From NCBI RefSeq assembly GCF_021390495.1, contig NZ_JAJEJP010000001.1:372001-436000 (forward strand): 64,000 nt of DNA, read 5' to 3'. The position numbers were made by a program, and so were the translations under genes. Shown piece after piece: positions 8,881-18,100 of the stretch (position 1 is its first letter; every line of letters starts with the position of its first letter). The notes beneath the pieces were generated by a model. It was not told where the DNA came from. It did not search any database and saw only the letters and a list, made by a program, of their open reading frames with translations. The DNA is from Paraburkholderia sp. ZP32-5 (GTDB lineage: Bacteria; Pseudomonadota; Gammaproteobacteria; Burkholderiales; Burkholderiaceae).

Positions 8881-10626
8881 GTGTCATTCACGCTGCATGG
8901 AATTCCCGTGTCACGCGGTATCGCCATCGGGCGGGCCTATCTGATCGCCCCGGCAGCACTCGACGTAGACCACTATCTGATCGAACCTGCCCAGATCGAA
9001 GGGGAGGTCGAGCGCTTTCGCGCGGCTCAGCAACGCGTTCATCACGAACTCGACGCGTTGCGTGCCGATCTCGCCGCCGATGCGCCCAGCGAAATGGGCG
9101 CCTTCATCAATGTCCACACCATGATCCTGAACGACGCGATGCTCGTTCAGGAAACCATCGACCTAATCCGTACGCGCCGCTACAACGTGGAGTGGGCGTT
9201 GACCGAGCAGCTCGAACGTCTGTCGCGCCATTTCGACGATATCGAAGACGAATACCTGCGCGAGCGCAAAGCCGATATCGAGCAGGTCGTCGAGCGCGTA
9301 TTGAAAGCGCTCGCGGGTGCGCCCGGCATCGTCGACGGCGTGCATGGCGCGTGCGACGAGATGATCGTGGTCGCGCACGACATCGCGCCGGCCGACATGA
9401 TGCAGTTCAAAACGCAAACGTTCCAGGGCTTCGTCACCGATCTCGGCGGCCGCACGTCGCATACGGCGATCGTCGCGCGCAGCCTCGGCATTCCGGCCGC
9501 GGTTGGTGTTCAGCATGCGAGCGCGCTGATTCGTCAGGACGATCTGATCATCGTCGATGGCGACCACGGCATTGTGATCGTCGATCCGGCGCCGATCGTG
9601 CTCGAGGAATACTCGTACCGCCAAAGCGAAAAGGAGCTTGAGCAGCGCAAGCTGCAGCGCCTCAAGTTTTCGCCGACGCAAACCTTGTGCGGCAACCGCA
9701 TCGAACTGTGCGCGAACATCGAGTTGCCCGACGATGCGCGCGCGGCAGTCGAATCGGGTGCGACGGGTGTCGGCTTGTTCCGTACCGAGTTCCTGTTCAT
9801 GAATCACAAGGATCGGATGCCTGAAGAGGAGGAGCAGTTCGGCGCGTATCGCCGCGCGGTCGAGCTGATGAACGGCTTGCCGGTCACGATCCGCACGATC
9901 GACGTCGGCGCGGACAAGCCGCTCGATTCGATGAGCGGCGGCGACGGCTACGAAACCGCCGCGAATCCCGCGTTGGGATTGCGGGCGATTCGCTGGAGCC
10001 TGTCCGAGCCGCAGATGTTCCTCACTCAGCTACGCGCGATCCTGCGCGCGTCGGCGTTCGGCAAGGTCAAGATCCTGATCCCGATGCTCGCGCACGCACA
10101 GGAGATCGACCAGACGCTCGATCTGATCCGCGAAGCCAAGCGTCAGCTCGACGACGCCGGCATCGCCTACGATCCGAACGTGCAGGTCGGTGCGATGATC
10201 GAGATTCCGGCCGCTGCAATCGCATTGCCGCTGTTCCTGAAGCGGCTCGATTTCCTGTCGATCGGCACCAACGATCTGATCCAGTACACGCTCGCGATCG
10301 ATCGCGCGGACAACGCGGTCGCGCACCTGTACGACCCGTTGCATCCGGCGGTGCTGCATCTGATCGCGTTCACGCTGCGTGAGGCGAAGCGCGCGGGCGT
10401 GCCGGTGTCGGTGTGCGGTGAGATGGCGGGCGATCCGTCGATGACGCGTCTGCTGCTCGGCATGGGTCTCACCGAGTTTTCGATGCATCCGAGCCAGTTG
10501 CTCGAGGTCAAGCAGGAAGTGTTGCGCTCGAATCTGAAGACGCTCGAAAAGCCGGTGGCCGACGTGCTTGCGTCGTTCGAGCCGGAGGAGGTGCAGGCGG
10601 CGCTGAAGCGGGTCGCGCTGGTTTGA
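8881..10626 (+). CDS. ptsI: PTS enzyme I (phosphoenolpyruvate-protein phosphotransferase)
   Basis: 581 aa. EI autophosphorylates from PEP and phosphorylates HPr. The HPr-binding N-terminal domain is followed by the swivelling domain with active His194 in LGGRTSHTAIVAR, then the PEP-binding barrel with GLFRTEFLFM, IGTNDLIQYTLAIDR and Cys512 in VSVCGEMAGDP. I chose the GTG at 8881 because the ribosome site AGAGGAGG (8868-8875) is spaced correctly for it; a GTG two codons earlier (8875) overlaps that site. It has its own terminator at 10663-10695 and is set apart from ptsH by another. Confidence 0.96.
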   Translation: MSFTLHGIPVSRGIAIGRAYLIAPAALDVDHYLIEPAQIEGEVERFRAAQQRVHHELDALRADLAADAPSEMGAFINVHTMILNDAMLVQETIDLIRTRRYNVEWALTEQLERLSRHFDDIEDEYLRERKADIEQVVERVLKALAGAPGIVDGVHGACDEMIVVAHDIAPADMMQFKTQTFQGFVTDLGGRTSHTAIVARSLGIPAAVGVQHASALIRQDDLIIVDGDHGIVIVDPAPIVLEEYSYRQSEKELEQRKLQRLKFSPTQTLCGNRIELCANIELPDDARAAVESGATGVGLFRTEFLFMNHKDRMPEEEEQFGAYRRAVELMNGLPVTIRTIDVGADKPLDSMSGGDGYETAANPALGLRAIRWSLSEPQMFLTQLRAILRASAFGKVKILIPMLAHAQEIDQTLDLIREAKRQLDDAGIAYDPNVQVGAMIEIPAAAIALPLFLKRLDFLSIGTNDLIQYTLAIDRADNAVAHLYDPLHPAVLHLIAFTLREAKRAGVPVSVCGEMAGDPSMTRLLLGMGLTEFSMHPSQLLEVKQEVLRSNLKTLEKPVADVLASFEPEEVQAALKRVALV

Positions 10627-10662
10627 GGACCTGCGTTGCCTGGTTGCGCTGACCTGATTCGA

Positions 10663-10695
10663 TGAAAAACGCCGCTATGTGCGGCGTTTTTTATT
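10663..10695 (+). terminator. Rho-independent terminator after ptsI
   Basis: AAAACGCCGC-TATGT-GCGGCGTTTT stem-loop with T-run. It may also serve the convergent moeB. Confidence 0.9.
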
Positions 10696-10725
10696 TCAGG
10701 GCTGGAAACCTGGGTCGTGCGTGCG

Positions 10726-11484
10726 TCAAGACTGATGCGCTTGACCACAAACCGGACAATCCGGCTGACGCCCGATGCGCATCGTGTTCCATTCCATCCG
10801 CAGCGAGTCGAGCATCGTCAGGCGCCCGACCAACGACGTGCCGATTTCACCGATCACCTTGAGCGCCTCGGCGGCCTGCATCGAGCCGATGACGCCGACC
10901 GTCGGCGCGAACACCCCCATCGTCGAGCACGCGACTTCCTCGAACGGCTGATCCTCGGGGAACACGCATGCGTAGCACGGCGACGCGTCGTTGCGGAAAT
11001 CGAAGGTGCTGATCTGACCATCGAAGCGCAGCGCCGCGCCCGACACCAGCGGCACGCGATGCCTGACGCACGCGCGATTGATCGCGTGACGCGTCGCGAA
11101 GTTATCAGTGCAATCGAGCACGACGTTCGCATGCGGCACCTCGCGGTCGAGCCACGCGTCGTCGACACGCTCGGCCACCGCGTTCACGACGACTTCCGGG
11201 TTGATCTGCGCGAGCATGTCGCGCCCGGACTCCACCTTGCTGCGTCCGACCGATGCGCTGACGTGCAGGATCTGCCGCTGCAGATTGGTTAGGTCGACGG
11301 TATCGGCATCGACGAGCGTCAGACGGCCGACGCCCGCGGCCGCCAGATACATCGCGGCCGGTGAACCGAGGCCGCCCGCGCCGACGATGATTGCGTGAGC
11401 ATCGATAAAACGCTGCTGCGCCTCGATGCCGATTTCGTCGACGAGAATATGGCGGGAATAGCGGAGGAGTTGATCGTCATTCAT
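10726..11484 (-). CDS. moeB: HesA/MoeB/ThiF family adenylyltransferase, probably MoeB
   Basis: 252 aa. These enzymes adenylate the C-terminal Gly-Gly of a ubiquitin-like sulfur carrier (MoaD for molybdopterin, ThiS for thiazole). Seen: the start MNDDQLLRYSRHILVDEIG, nucleotide loop GAGGLGSPAA, VDLTNLQRQILH, the DCTDNF motif, and two zinc Cys pairs (PCYACVFPE and DCPVCGQ). MoeB and ThiF cannot be separated from sequence alone and neither carrier gene is nearby. It lies downstream of ctpA and convergent to ptsI. Confidence 0.88.
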   Translation of the reverse strand: MNDDQLLRYSRHILVDEIGIEAQQRFIDAHAIIVGAGGLGSPAAMYLAAAGVGRLTLVDADTVDLTNLQRQILHVSASVGRSKVESGRDMLAQINPEVVVNAVAERVDDAWLDREVPHANVVLDCTDNFATRHAINRACVRHRVPLVSGAALRFDGQISTFDFRNDASPCYACVFPEDQPFEEVACSTMGVFAPTVGVIGSMQAAEALKVIGEIGTSLVGRLTMLDSLRMEWNTMRIGRQPDCPVCGQAHQS

Positions 11485-11681
11485 GGCGGGACGCGCGAGT
11501 GTGTCGCGCAGCTGGAGACAGACGGGGAGTCGGCGTTGCGCGTGGCTGTTATTTTAATCGCGCGGGGGAGGGGCTTGTTGCCGCGGGTTAGCGGCGGCTT
11601 TGATGAGGCTTTGCTGCTTGTAGCTGCGGCAGCTTCCCGCGATGCATCGCAGCCTATGCCGCCGCTTTGAAAAGTTGCTCG

Positions 11682-11718
11682 GTGTGTCTTCGCGGCGTGA
11701 ATCGCCGCGAAGACACAC
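11682..11718 (-). terminator. Long stem-loop terminator after ctpA
   Basis: A perfect 16-bp inverted repeat (GTGTGTCTTCGCGGCG and its complement, 5-nt loop) lies 12 bp beyond the ctpA stop. On the minus strand it is followed by a weak T-run. Confidence 0.8.
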
Positions 11719-11730
11719 ACGGATTGCTGC

Positions 11731-13314
11731 TTACTTGCCGGCCGGAGCCGCTGCGGGTGCCGAAGCCGGCGCCGGACCGGATGCGCCCGGCACCGGTTGC
11801 GTCGGTTTCACCGCAACCGGCGCGGAAGCCGACGTGCCCGGCTTGTTCTGCGCGAGACGGCGTTCCATCAGCGACTTCGACTCCTGAACCGGCTTGCCTT
11901 CGAGCTTGTCGACAGCTTGCTGCAGCATGAAGTCGTCGGCCGAACCGAATTCGATCGGCTTGCGCTCGCGATCCTTCTGGCGCTGTTCCGGCGTCTTCTT
12001 GTCGTTCTGCTCTTCGAGCTGGCGCAGTTGCTCCATGCGTTCCTGCTCGCGTTGCTCCGCTTCCTTCTTCTCGTTCGGATCCTGCGTATTCGCAAGGTGA
12101 TTCGAGTAGTCGACTTCGCGAGTCACGAGCGCATCATCCGGATCGCCGTCCGCGTATTGATCGACCGGGATGTCGGGGCGGATGCCCTTGTTCTGGATCG
12201 AACGGCCGCTCGGCGTGTAGTAGTAAGCGGTGGTCAGACGCAGCGCGGTGTCGGCCGTCATCGGTCGCACGGTCTGCACCGAACCCTTGCCGAAGGTCGT
12301 CTTGCCGAGGATCAGCGCGCGGTGCTGATCCTGCAGCGCGCCCGCGACGATTTCCGAGGCCGACGCCGAGTACGCGTTGGTCAGCACGATCATCGGCACG
12401 GTCTTGAAGATCGCCGGGACGTCCTTCAGCGGATCGCTGTCGAAAGATTGCAGACGGTAGTTATCGTAGGTATCGCGGTAGATCTGCTTCGAATCCGGGA
12501 TCTGACCGTTGGTGGACACGACAACCGAATTCGGCGGCAGGAACGCGCCGGCCACGCCGACCGCGCTTTGCAGCAGACCGCCGCCGTTGTTGCGCAGATC
12601 GAGGATGAGGCCCTTCAGGTTCGGCTCCTGGCGCGCGAGGTCCTGCAGCTTGGCCGCGAGATCAGGCGTGGTGCGCTCCTGGAAGCTCGTGATGCGCACG
12701 TAAGCGAAGCCCGGCGCGACGATCTTGCCCTTCACCGACTGCACCTTGATGATCGCGCGCGTCACCGTGAGCGGGAACGTGCGGTCGTCGGTCTTGCGGA
12801 AGATCGTGAGTGTGACCTTGGTGCCCGGATCGCCGCGCATCTGCTTGACCGCCTGGTCGAGCGTCATGCCGCGCACGGGCTTGTCGTTGATCCGTGTGAT
12901 CAGGTCGCCCGGACGGATGCCGGCGCGGAAAGCGGGGGTGTCTTCAATCGGCGAGATCACCTTGATCAGGCCGTCTTCCGACGAGATCTCGATGCCGAGA
13001 CCCGCGAAGCGACCCTTGGTCTGCTCCTGCAGCTCTTCGTAATCGGTCTTGTCGAGATACGACGAGTGGGGGTCGAGGCTCGACACCATGCCCTTGATCG
13101 CGGCGGTGAGAAGCTTCTTGTCGTCGACCGGCTCGACGTATTCGTGCTTGATCTGCCCGAACACTTCGGCGAAGAGCCTGAGCTGGTCTAGCGGCAGCGG
13201 TGCGATAGCGGCGCTAGCCGGTTGCTGGGCCGAGGCGGAGAATTGCAGGGTGGCAAACACACCGGTAGCAAGGCCCGCGGCAATCAGGCCGATATTTTTC
13301 AGGTTCTTTCGCAT
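11731..13314 (-). CDS. ctpA: S41 family C-terminal processing protease (CtpA)
   Basis: 527 aa. This is a periplasmic serine protease that cleaves C-termini of exported proteins and often acts in cell-wall maintenance. It has a signal/anchor sequence (MRKNLKNIGLIAAGLATGVF), then a PDZ domain (FAGLGIEISSEDGLIKVISP; GIRPGDLITRINDKPV), the S41 core LILDLRNNGGGLLQSAVGVA, the catalytic Ser segment NAYSASASEIVAGAL and catalytic Lys segment GKTTFGKGSVQTV. A charged coiled segment rich in Glu/Gln/Lys/Arg (about residues 410-450) and a Pro/Ala tail end the protein. It is downstream of gpmA on the same strand, 354 bp away. Confidence 0.93.
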   Translation of the reverse strand: MRKNLKNIGLIAAGLATGVFATLQFSASAQQPASAAIAPLPLDQLRLFAEVFGQIKHEYVEPVDDKKLLTAAIKGMVSSLDPHSSYLDKTDYEELQEQTKGRFAGLGIEISSEDGLIKVISPIEDTPAFRAGIRPGDLITRINDKPVRGMTLDQAVKQMRGDPGTKVTLTIFRKTDDRTFPLTVTRAIIKVQSVKGKIVAPGFAYVRITSFQERTTPDLAAKLQDLARQEPNLKGLILDLRNNGGGLLQSAVGVAGAFLPPNSVVVSTNGQIPDSKQIYRDTYDNYRLQSFDSDPLKDVPAIFKTVPMIVLTNAYSASASEIVAGALQDQHRALILGKTTFGKGSVQTVRPMTADTALRLTTAYYYTPSGRSIQNKGIRPDIPVDQYADGDPDDALVTREVDYSNHLANTQDPNEKKEAEQREQERMEQLRQLEEQNDKKTPEQRQKDRERKPIEFGSADDFMLQQAVDKLEGKPVQESKSLMERRLAQNKPGTSASAPVAVKPTQPVPGASGPAPASAPAAAPAGK

Positions 13315-13668
13315 AGAGTCTGTTGCGGTCGGAAGCGCGTGGCAGCGTCGATAAAAGATTGGACGGACAAGTATAACTGCACACCCGTCCGCTCAGGGGC
13401 GCGGTGCAGGCAATCGTGCTTCGACAGTGAGGGAAGGTCCTGGTTCGCGGCATCTGAACCGCGAATGGCGAAGTGGAGCGGCCCGATGCGCGGCGGTCAG
13501 TTTCAGGTACTAGCCGCGCCAAGCCAGTCAATGGTGGTGGCCGGGCGGTTGCCACCTTGGCCGGTGACTACGGCCACCCCGCGCAATACAGTATTTCCCT
13601 GCAGCCATGGTTGCGTCCTGCCGCGCGGTGCAGTTCCACCGCGCCACGCCACCATGGCTGTATGGGGC
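13315..13668 (-). other. Intergenic region gpmA to ctpA, rich in inverted repeats
   Basis: 354 bp with no credible gene. It must contain the gpmA 3' end signals and the ctpA promoter. Several GC-rich inverted repeats cluster at 13530-13660, including the nested structure reported separately. Confidence 0.6.
13602..13660 (-). terminator. Nested inverted repeat downstream of gpmA
   Basis: Outer arms CAGCCATGGT (13602-13611) and ACCATGGCTG (13651-13660) enclose inner arms GCGCGGTG (13623-13630) and CACCGCGC (13637-13644). It begins 8 bp after the gpmA stop. No T-run follows on the minus strand, so it may be an mRNA-stabilising 3' structure rather than a classic terminator. Confidence 0.45.
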
Positions 13669-14415
13669 TTAACCGGCCTTGCCCTGGTTGGCGACCGCGG
13701 CTTGCGCCTTCGCGATCGCGTCCTGGTCTCCCAGATAGTAGTGCTTGATCGGCTTCAGGTTTTCGTCGAGTTCATAGACGAGCGGCACGCCATTCGGAAT
13801 ATTGAGACCGACGATCTCGTCGTCCGAGATGTTGTCGAGATACTTGACCAGCGCGCGGATCGAGTTGCCGTGCGCGGCGATCAGGATGCCGCGGCCCGAC
13901 TTGATGGCCGGCGCGATCGACTCGTTCCACAGCGGCATCACGCGGGCGACGGTGTCCTTCAGGCACTCGGTGAGCGGCAGCTGTTCGCGCGGCACCTTGG
14001 CGTAGCGCGGATCGTTGTACGGCGCGCGTTCGTCGGTCGGCTCGAGCGCGGGCGGCGGCGTGTCATAGCTGCGGCGCCAGACCAGTACCTGCTCGTCGCC
14101 GAACTTCGCGGCGGTTTCGGCCTTGTTCAAACCCGACAGCGCGCCGTAATGGCGCTCGTTCAGGCGCCACGAATGGACCACCGGCAAGTACATCAGATCC
14201 ATCTTGTCCTGCACGTGCCACAGCGTGCGGATCGCGCGCTTCAGCACCGACGTGTAGGCGATGTCGAACGTGTAGCCCGATTCCTTGAGCAGCACGCCCG
14301 CCTGTTGTGCTTCGAGGCTCCCCTGCTCGGTGAGGTCGACGTCGACCCAGCCGGTGAAGCGGTTTTCCTTGTTCCACGTCGATTCGCCGTGGCGGATGAG
14401 AACGAGTTTGTACAT
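13669..14415 (-). CDS. gpmA: 2,3-bisphosphoglycerate-dependent phosphoglycerate mutase
   Basis: 248 aa, typical of the dPGM family. It interconverts 3- and 2-phosphoglycerate in glycolysis and gluconeogenesis. The phosphohistidine motif [18 protein letters not shown] places the catalytic His at residue 9; the second catalytic histidine lies in [16 protein letters not shown]. Divergent from the rhodanese gene at 14552. Confidence 0.97.
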   Translation of the reverse strand: MYKLVLIRHGESTWNKENRFTGWVDVDLTEQGSLEAQQAGVLLKESGYTFDIAYTSVLKRAIRTLWHVQDKMDLMYLPVVHSWRLNERHYGALSGLNKAETAAKFGDEQVLVWRRSYDTPPPALEPTDERAPYNDPRYAKVPREQLPLTECLKDTVARVMPLWNESIAPAIKSGRGILIAAHGNSIRALVKYLDNISDDEIVGLNIPNGVPLVYELDENLKPIKHYYLGDQDAIAKAQAAVANQGKAG

Positions 14416-14551
14416 GAGAATTGCCGGTCGGTAGTAAGGAAGCGGTCAGCGTTGCGACGGGCCTCTGCAGGCGCTTCGTCATCGCGTCAAACGGTTATTT
14501 TATAATGGCTGGATCACCCTTCTCGATTTCTCTCTTTCCGGCGGATCCTCC

Positions 14552-14977
14552 GTGAAGTTTTTCACCGACTACACCAACCTTGTACTGATCGCAATCGTCC
14601 TTATCTCTGGTGGGTTGCTGCTGTGGCCGACCATCATTCGGCGTGGACGTAGCGGCCTGTCGGCCGCGGAAGCTACCCAACTGATCAACCGGCGCAACGC
14701 GGCGGTCATCGATTTACGACCGTCCGCCGCTTACGCCAGCGGGCATTTGCCGTCGGCACGGCATTTCGAATTCGCGGAATTGCAGGCGAAGGTCGCGCAA
14801 CTCGCGAAGAACAAGAGCAACCCGGTGCTGCTGGTATGCCAGACCGGCCAGCAGTCGAACAAGGCAGCGCGTATCGTGCAGGAAGCGGGATACGCGGAAG
14901 TCCACGTCCTCGAAGGCGGCGTCGACGCCTGGCAGAAAGCCGGTATGCCGGTTGTGAAACAAGGAGCAGCCAAGTGA
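14552..14977 (+). CDS. Membrane-anchored rhodanese-like domain protein
   Basis: 141 aa. One N-terminal transmembrane helix (about residues 8-27, LVLIAIVLISGGLLLWPTII) precedes a single rhodanese domain. The active-site loop is CQTGQQSNKA with the catalytic Cys present, so sulfur transfer is plausible. The GTG at 14552 is the only good start. Its stop overlaps the GTG of grxC (GTGA), so the two are translationally coupled; the same pair ahead of secB is common in proteobacteria. The sulfur substrate is unknown. Confidence 0.88.
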   Translation: MKFFTDYTNLVLIAIVLISGGLLLWPTIIRRGRSGLSAAEATQLINRRNAAVIDLRPSAAYASGHLPSARHFEFAELQAKVAQLAKNKSNPVLLVCQTGQQSNKAARIVQEAGYAEVHVLEGGVDAWQKAGMPVVKQGAAK

Positions 14978-15234
14978 ACAAAGTGATCATGTACAGCACG
15001 CAGGTGTGCCCGTATTGCCAGATGGCCGAACGTCTTTTAAAGTCGCGCGGCGTCGAGCACGTTGAAAAGGTACTGATCGACAAAGACCCGGCCCGTCGTG
15101 AGGAGATGATGACCCGGACCGGTCGTCGCACGGTGCCGCAGGTGTTCATCGGCGAGACGCATGTCGGCGGTTACGATGACCTTTCGGCGCTCGATCGCGC
15201 GGGCGGTCTGACGCCGCTGCTCGAAGCAGCCTGA
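14974..15234 (+). CDS. grxC: Glutaredoxin 3
   Basis: 86 aa. This dithiol glutaredoxin reduces disulfides and mixed glutathione disulfides using glutathione. The active site is TQVCPYCQMAE (CPYC), and the glutathione-binding TVPQVFIGETHVGGYDDL is intact. It starts with GTG at 14974, inside the rhodanese stop, with ribosome site AAGGAG at the expected distance. A longer in-frame reading upstream overlaps rhodanese coding and is not real. Confidence 0.95.
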   Translation: MNKVIMYSTQVCPYCQMAERLLKSRGVEHVEKVLIDKDPARREEMMTRTGRRTVPQVFIGETHVGGYDDLSALDRAGGLTPLLEAA

Positions 15235-15387
15235 GTTTGCTTGCCGCGCCGCGCGAGCGGGCGGACGATTCGGACTCGACAAGCCGGCGCATGCGTGCCC
15301 TCCGTGGGCGCGCGATCCGTCGCAACAATCTGGCGGCCCATTCGTGCATGGGCCGCCGTCACGCATACCTATCAGGGAATCACCATC

Positions 15388-15864
15388 ATGTCCGACGAGA
15401 ATAACCAGCCGTTCTTCAACATCCAGCGCATCTACCTGAAGGACATGTCGCTCGAGCAGCCGAATTCGCCGGCCATCTTCCTCGAGCAGGAAATGCCGTC
15501 GGTCGAAGTCGAAGTCGACGTCAAGGCCGAGCGCCTCGCCGAATCCGTGTTCGAAATCCTCGTGACGGGCACGGTCACCGCGAAGGTGTCGGACAAAGTC
15601 GCCTTCCTGATCGAAGCGAAGCAAGCCGGCATTTTTGACATTCGCAACATTCCCGCCGAACAGATCGATCCGCTCGTCGGCATTGCTTGCCCGACCATCC
15701 TGTTCCCGTACCTCCGTTCGAACATCGCCGACGCGATCACCCGCGCCGGCTTCCCGCCGATCCACCTCGCCGAAATCAACTTCCAGGCGCTCTACGAGCA
15801 GCGTCTCGCGCAAGTGAGCGCGGCTCAGGCGGGCAACGGCGCGCAAAACGGCGTCACGCACTAA
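15388..15864 (+). CDS. secB: Protein-export chaperone SecB
   Basis: 158 aa. SecB tetramers keep precursor proteins unfolded and hand them to SecA. Recognised by [20 protein letters not shown] at the N-terminus, the acidic VEVEVDV strand, and [20 protein letters not shown] near the C-terminus. The start at 15388 gives [10 protein letters not shown]. It lies 153 bp after grxC and 22 bp before gpsA. Confidence 0.97.
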   Translation: MSDENNQPFFNIQRIYLKDMSLEQPNSPAIFLEQEMPSVEVEVDVKAERLAESVFEILVTGTVTAKVSDKVAFLIEAKQAGIFDIRNIPAEQIDPLVGIACPTILFPYLRSNIADAITRAGFPPIHLAEINFQALYEQRLAQVSAAQAGNGAQNGVTH

Positions 15865-15886
15865 GGCGCCGCGCGCAGTGCCGGCT

Positions 15887-16885
15887 ATGAAAGTCGCCGT
15901 TCTCGGTGCCGGCGCCTGGGGCACGGCCCTCGCCGGCCATCTGGCCTTAAGGCACGACACGGTGTTGTGGGCGCGCGAGTCCGCGCTCATCGCCGAGCTT
16001 TCCGCTTCGCACGAAAACGCCCGCTATCTGGCGGGCGTTGCTTTGCCGGCCGCGCTTCGCTATCAGGCGGACCTCGGCGCGGCGCTCGATCACGCGCTCG
16101 CCGACGATGCGCTGTGCGTCGTGGCTACGCCCGTTGCGGGCCTGCGTGGTCTGCTGCGGACGATGCGCGACGCGGGTAAGGTGCCGGCGCATATCGTGTG
16201 GTTGTGCAAGGGTTTCGAAGCCGACTCGCAGTTGTTGCCGCATCAGGCGGTCGCGGCCGAACTGCCCCAGCACGCGAGCAACGGTGTGCTGTCCGGCCCG
16301 AGCTTCGCGCGCGAAGTCGGGCAGGGCCTGCCGGTCGCGCTGACGGTCGCGAGCGCGTCGGCGGCGTGCCGCGAGCGCACGGTTGCCGCGTTTCATCACG
16401 GCGCGATGCGGATTTATACCGGCGATGACGTCATTGGCGTCGAAGTCGGCGGCGCGGTGAAAAACGTGCTGGCTATTGCGACGGGCATCGCCGATGGCCT
16501 CGGGCTCGGGCTTAACGCGCGTGCAGCTCTTATTACGCGCGGGCTCGCGGAAATGTCGCGCCTCGGCGTGACGCTCGGTGGTCGGGCGGAAACGTTCACG
16601 GGTCTCACCGGTCTCGGCGATCTGATTCTGACCGCCACCGGCGATCTGTCGCGCAACCGTACCGTGGGCCTGCAGCTTGCCACGGGCCGCACGCTCGACG
16701 AGATCCTCGGCGGCCTCGGTCACGTAGCCGAAGGGGTGCGTTGCGCGCAGGCGGTGCTCGCGATCGCGCGTGCTCACGCGATCGACATGCCGATCACGGA
16801 GGCGGTCTGCGCGGTGCTGTTCGACGGCGTGGCGCCGCGCGATGCGGTCAGCGCATTGCTACGGCGCGATTCGAAGGCCGAGTAA
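15887..16885 (+). CDS. gpsA: Glycerol-3-phosphate dehydrogenase [NAD(P)+]
   Basis: 332 aa. It reduces dihydroxyacetone phosphate to sn-glycerol-3-phosphate for phospholipid synthesis. The Rossmann loop [26 protein letters not shown] and the catalytic-lysine region [17 protein letters not shown] are intact. I use the ATG at 15887; a GTG at 15878 would add only three residues. The secB-gpsA order is standard in proteobacteria. Confidence 0.96.
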   Translation: MKVAVLGAGAWGTALAGHLALRHDTVLWARESALIAELSASHENARYLAGVALPAALRYQADLGAALDHALADDALCVVATPVAGLRGLLRTMRDAGKVPAHIVWLCKGFEADSQLLPHQAVAAELPQHASNGVLSGPSFAREVGQGLPVALTVASASAACRERTVAAFHHGAMRIYTGDDVIGVEVGGAVKNVLAIATGIADGLGLGLNARAALITRGLAEMSRLGVTLGGRAETFTGLTGLGDLILTATGDLSRNRTVGLQLATGRTLDEILGGLGHVAEGVRCAQAVLAIARAHAIDMPITEAVCAVLFDGVAPRDAVSALLRRDSKAE

Positions 16886-16891
16886 GCGGGA

Positions 16892-16919
16892 CGGCATAAG
16901 CAGGTCGGCATAAGCAGGA
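16892..16919. repeat. 14-bp tandem repeat, two copies
   Basis: The unit CGGCATAAGCAGG plus one base occurs twice back-to-back just after the gpsA stop. The region to 17079 otherwise shows nothing I can name. Confidence 0.7.
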
Positions 16920-17079
16920 TGGAACAGGCGAGGCCGGTTAAATTTTCCGGATCAGTCTGTTCCACCAGCCCTGATTTACCCACTCTCCATCTGTCAGCCG
17001 CTTAGCGCGAACCCGCGTTGAACGGCTGTCTTGCCTTGCTGTCCACCTCGATATCGAGGCTCGGATCAGCGAGGTTCCC

Positions 17080-17640
17080 ATGCCCACATTCAATCTCAGT
17101 CACGGAACTTGCACGCTCGAAGCGCGCGTGGTCGATATCACGACGCTCGCGGTCGATGCGATCGTCAACGCGGCAAATACGTCGCTGTTAGGTGGCGGTG
17201 GCGTGGATGGCGCGATTCATCGCGCGGCCGGCAAGGAGCTGCTGCGCGAATGCGAAATGCTCGGCGGTTGTTCGACCGGCGATGCGAAGATCACGGGCGG
17301 CTACCGCCTGTCGGCGAAGCACGTGATTCATGCGGTCGGCCCGGTGTGGCGCGGCGGCGCGCATGGCGAGGGCGAACTGCTGGCGTCGTGCTATCAGCGC
17401 TCGCTCGAAGTAGCGCGCGATGCGCATTGCACGAGCATCGCGTTTCCGGCGATCAGTTGCGGCATCTACCGTTTCCCCGCTGACGATGCGGTCCGCATCG
17501 CAATCGCAACCGTGCTCAACACGTTGCCGCGCACGCCGCGTATGAAGCACGTGACGTTCGCCTGTTTCGACGACGCGATGTTCGCGCGCTACGAGGCCGA
17601 ACTCGAACGCGTTCAGGCGCCGCCTTCGAAGCCGGTCTGA
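17080..17640 (+). CDS. Macro domain protein, probable O-acetyl-ADP-ribose deacetylase
   Basis: 186 aa, essentially one macro domain of the YmdB/MacroD type. These enzymes remove acetyl groups from O-acetyl-ADP-ribose and can reverse mono-ADP-ribosylation. Seen: [27 protein letters not shown] (split here as [13 protein letters not shown] and [14 protein letters not shown]), [18 protein letters not shown] and [17 protein letters not shown]. The ATG at 17080 gives the family N-terminus. Its last 28 bp overlap the 3' end of trmL on the other strand. Confidence 0.92.
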   Translation: MPTFNLSHGTCTLEARVVDITTLAVDAIVNAANTSLLGGGGVDGAIHRAAGKELLRECEMLGGCSTGDAKITGGYRLSAKHVIHAVGPVWRGGAHGEGELLASCYQRSLEVARDAHCTSIAFPAISCGIYRFPADDAVRIAIATVLNTLPRTPRMKHVTFACFDDAMFARYEAELERVQAPPSKPV

Positions 17641-18083
17641 CGCCACGCCTCGAATACGACGATTGCCACCGTGTTCGACAGGTTCAGGCTGCGATTGCCG
17701 GGGCGCATCGGCAGGCGTACGCGCTGTTGATTCGGAAATCGTTCGAGCACCGCATCGGGCAAGCCGCGCGTTTCGGCGCCGAACACGTACCAGTCGCCGG
17801 GCCGGAAAGCATGGTCGTGAAAACGGCCCGAGCCGCGCGTCGTGAACGCGAACATGCGCGAAGGGTCCGGCGATTCTTTCGCGATGAACGCGGCCCAATC
17901 GGCATGCACGTTCATTTCCGCGTACTCGTGATAGTCGAGGCCGGCGCGCCGCATCTTGGTGTCATCGAGTGGAAAGCCGAGTGGCTCGATCAGATGGAGC
18001 CGCGCGCCGGTGTTCGCGCACAGGCGAATCACATTGCCGGTGTTCGGCGGAATTTCAGGTTCTACGAGAACGACGTTAAACAT
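17613..18083 (-). CDS. trmL: tRNA (cytidine(34)-2'-O)-methyltransferase TrmL
   Basis: 156 aa, the full size of this minimal SPOUT enzyme. It methylates the 2'-OH of wobble base 34 in two leucine tRNAs using SAM. Recognised by [36 protein letters not shown] and the knot end [17 protein letters not shown]. It lies 17 bp downstream of comF on the same strand and converges on the macro-domain gene with a 28-bp overlap. Confidence 0.94.
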   Translation of the reverse strand: MFNVVLVEPEIPPNTGNVIRLCANTGARLHLIEPLGFPLDDTKMRRAGLDYHEYAEMNVHADWAAFIAKESPDPSRMFAFTTRGSGRFHDHAFRPGDWYVFGAETRGLPDAVLERFPNQQRVRLPMRPGNRSLNLSNTVAIVVFEAWRQTGFEGGA

Positions 18084-18100
18084 AGTGAGACCACGTGGAG

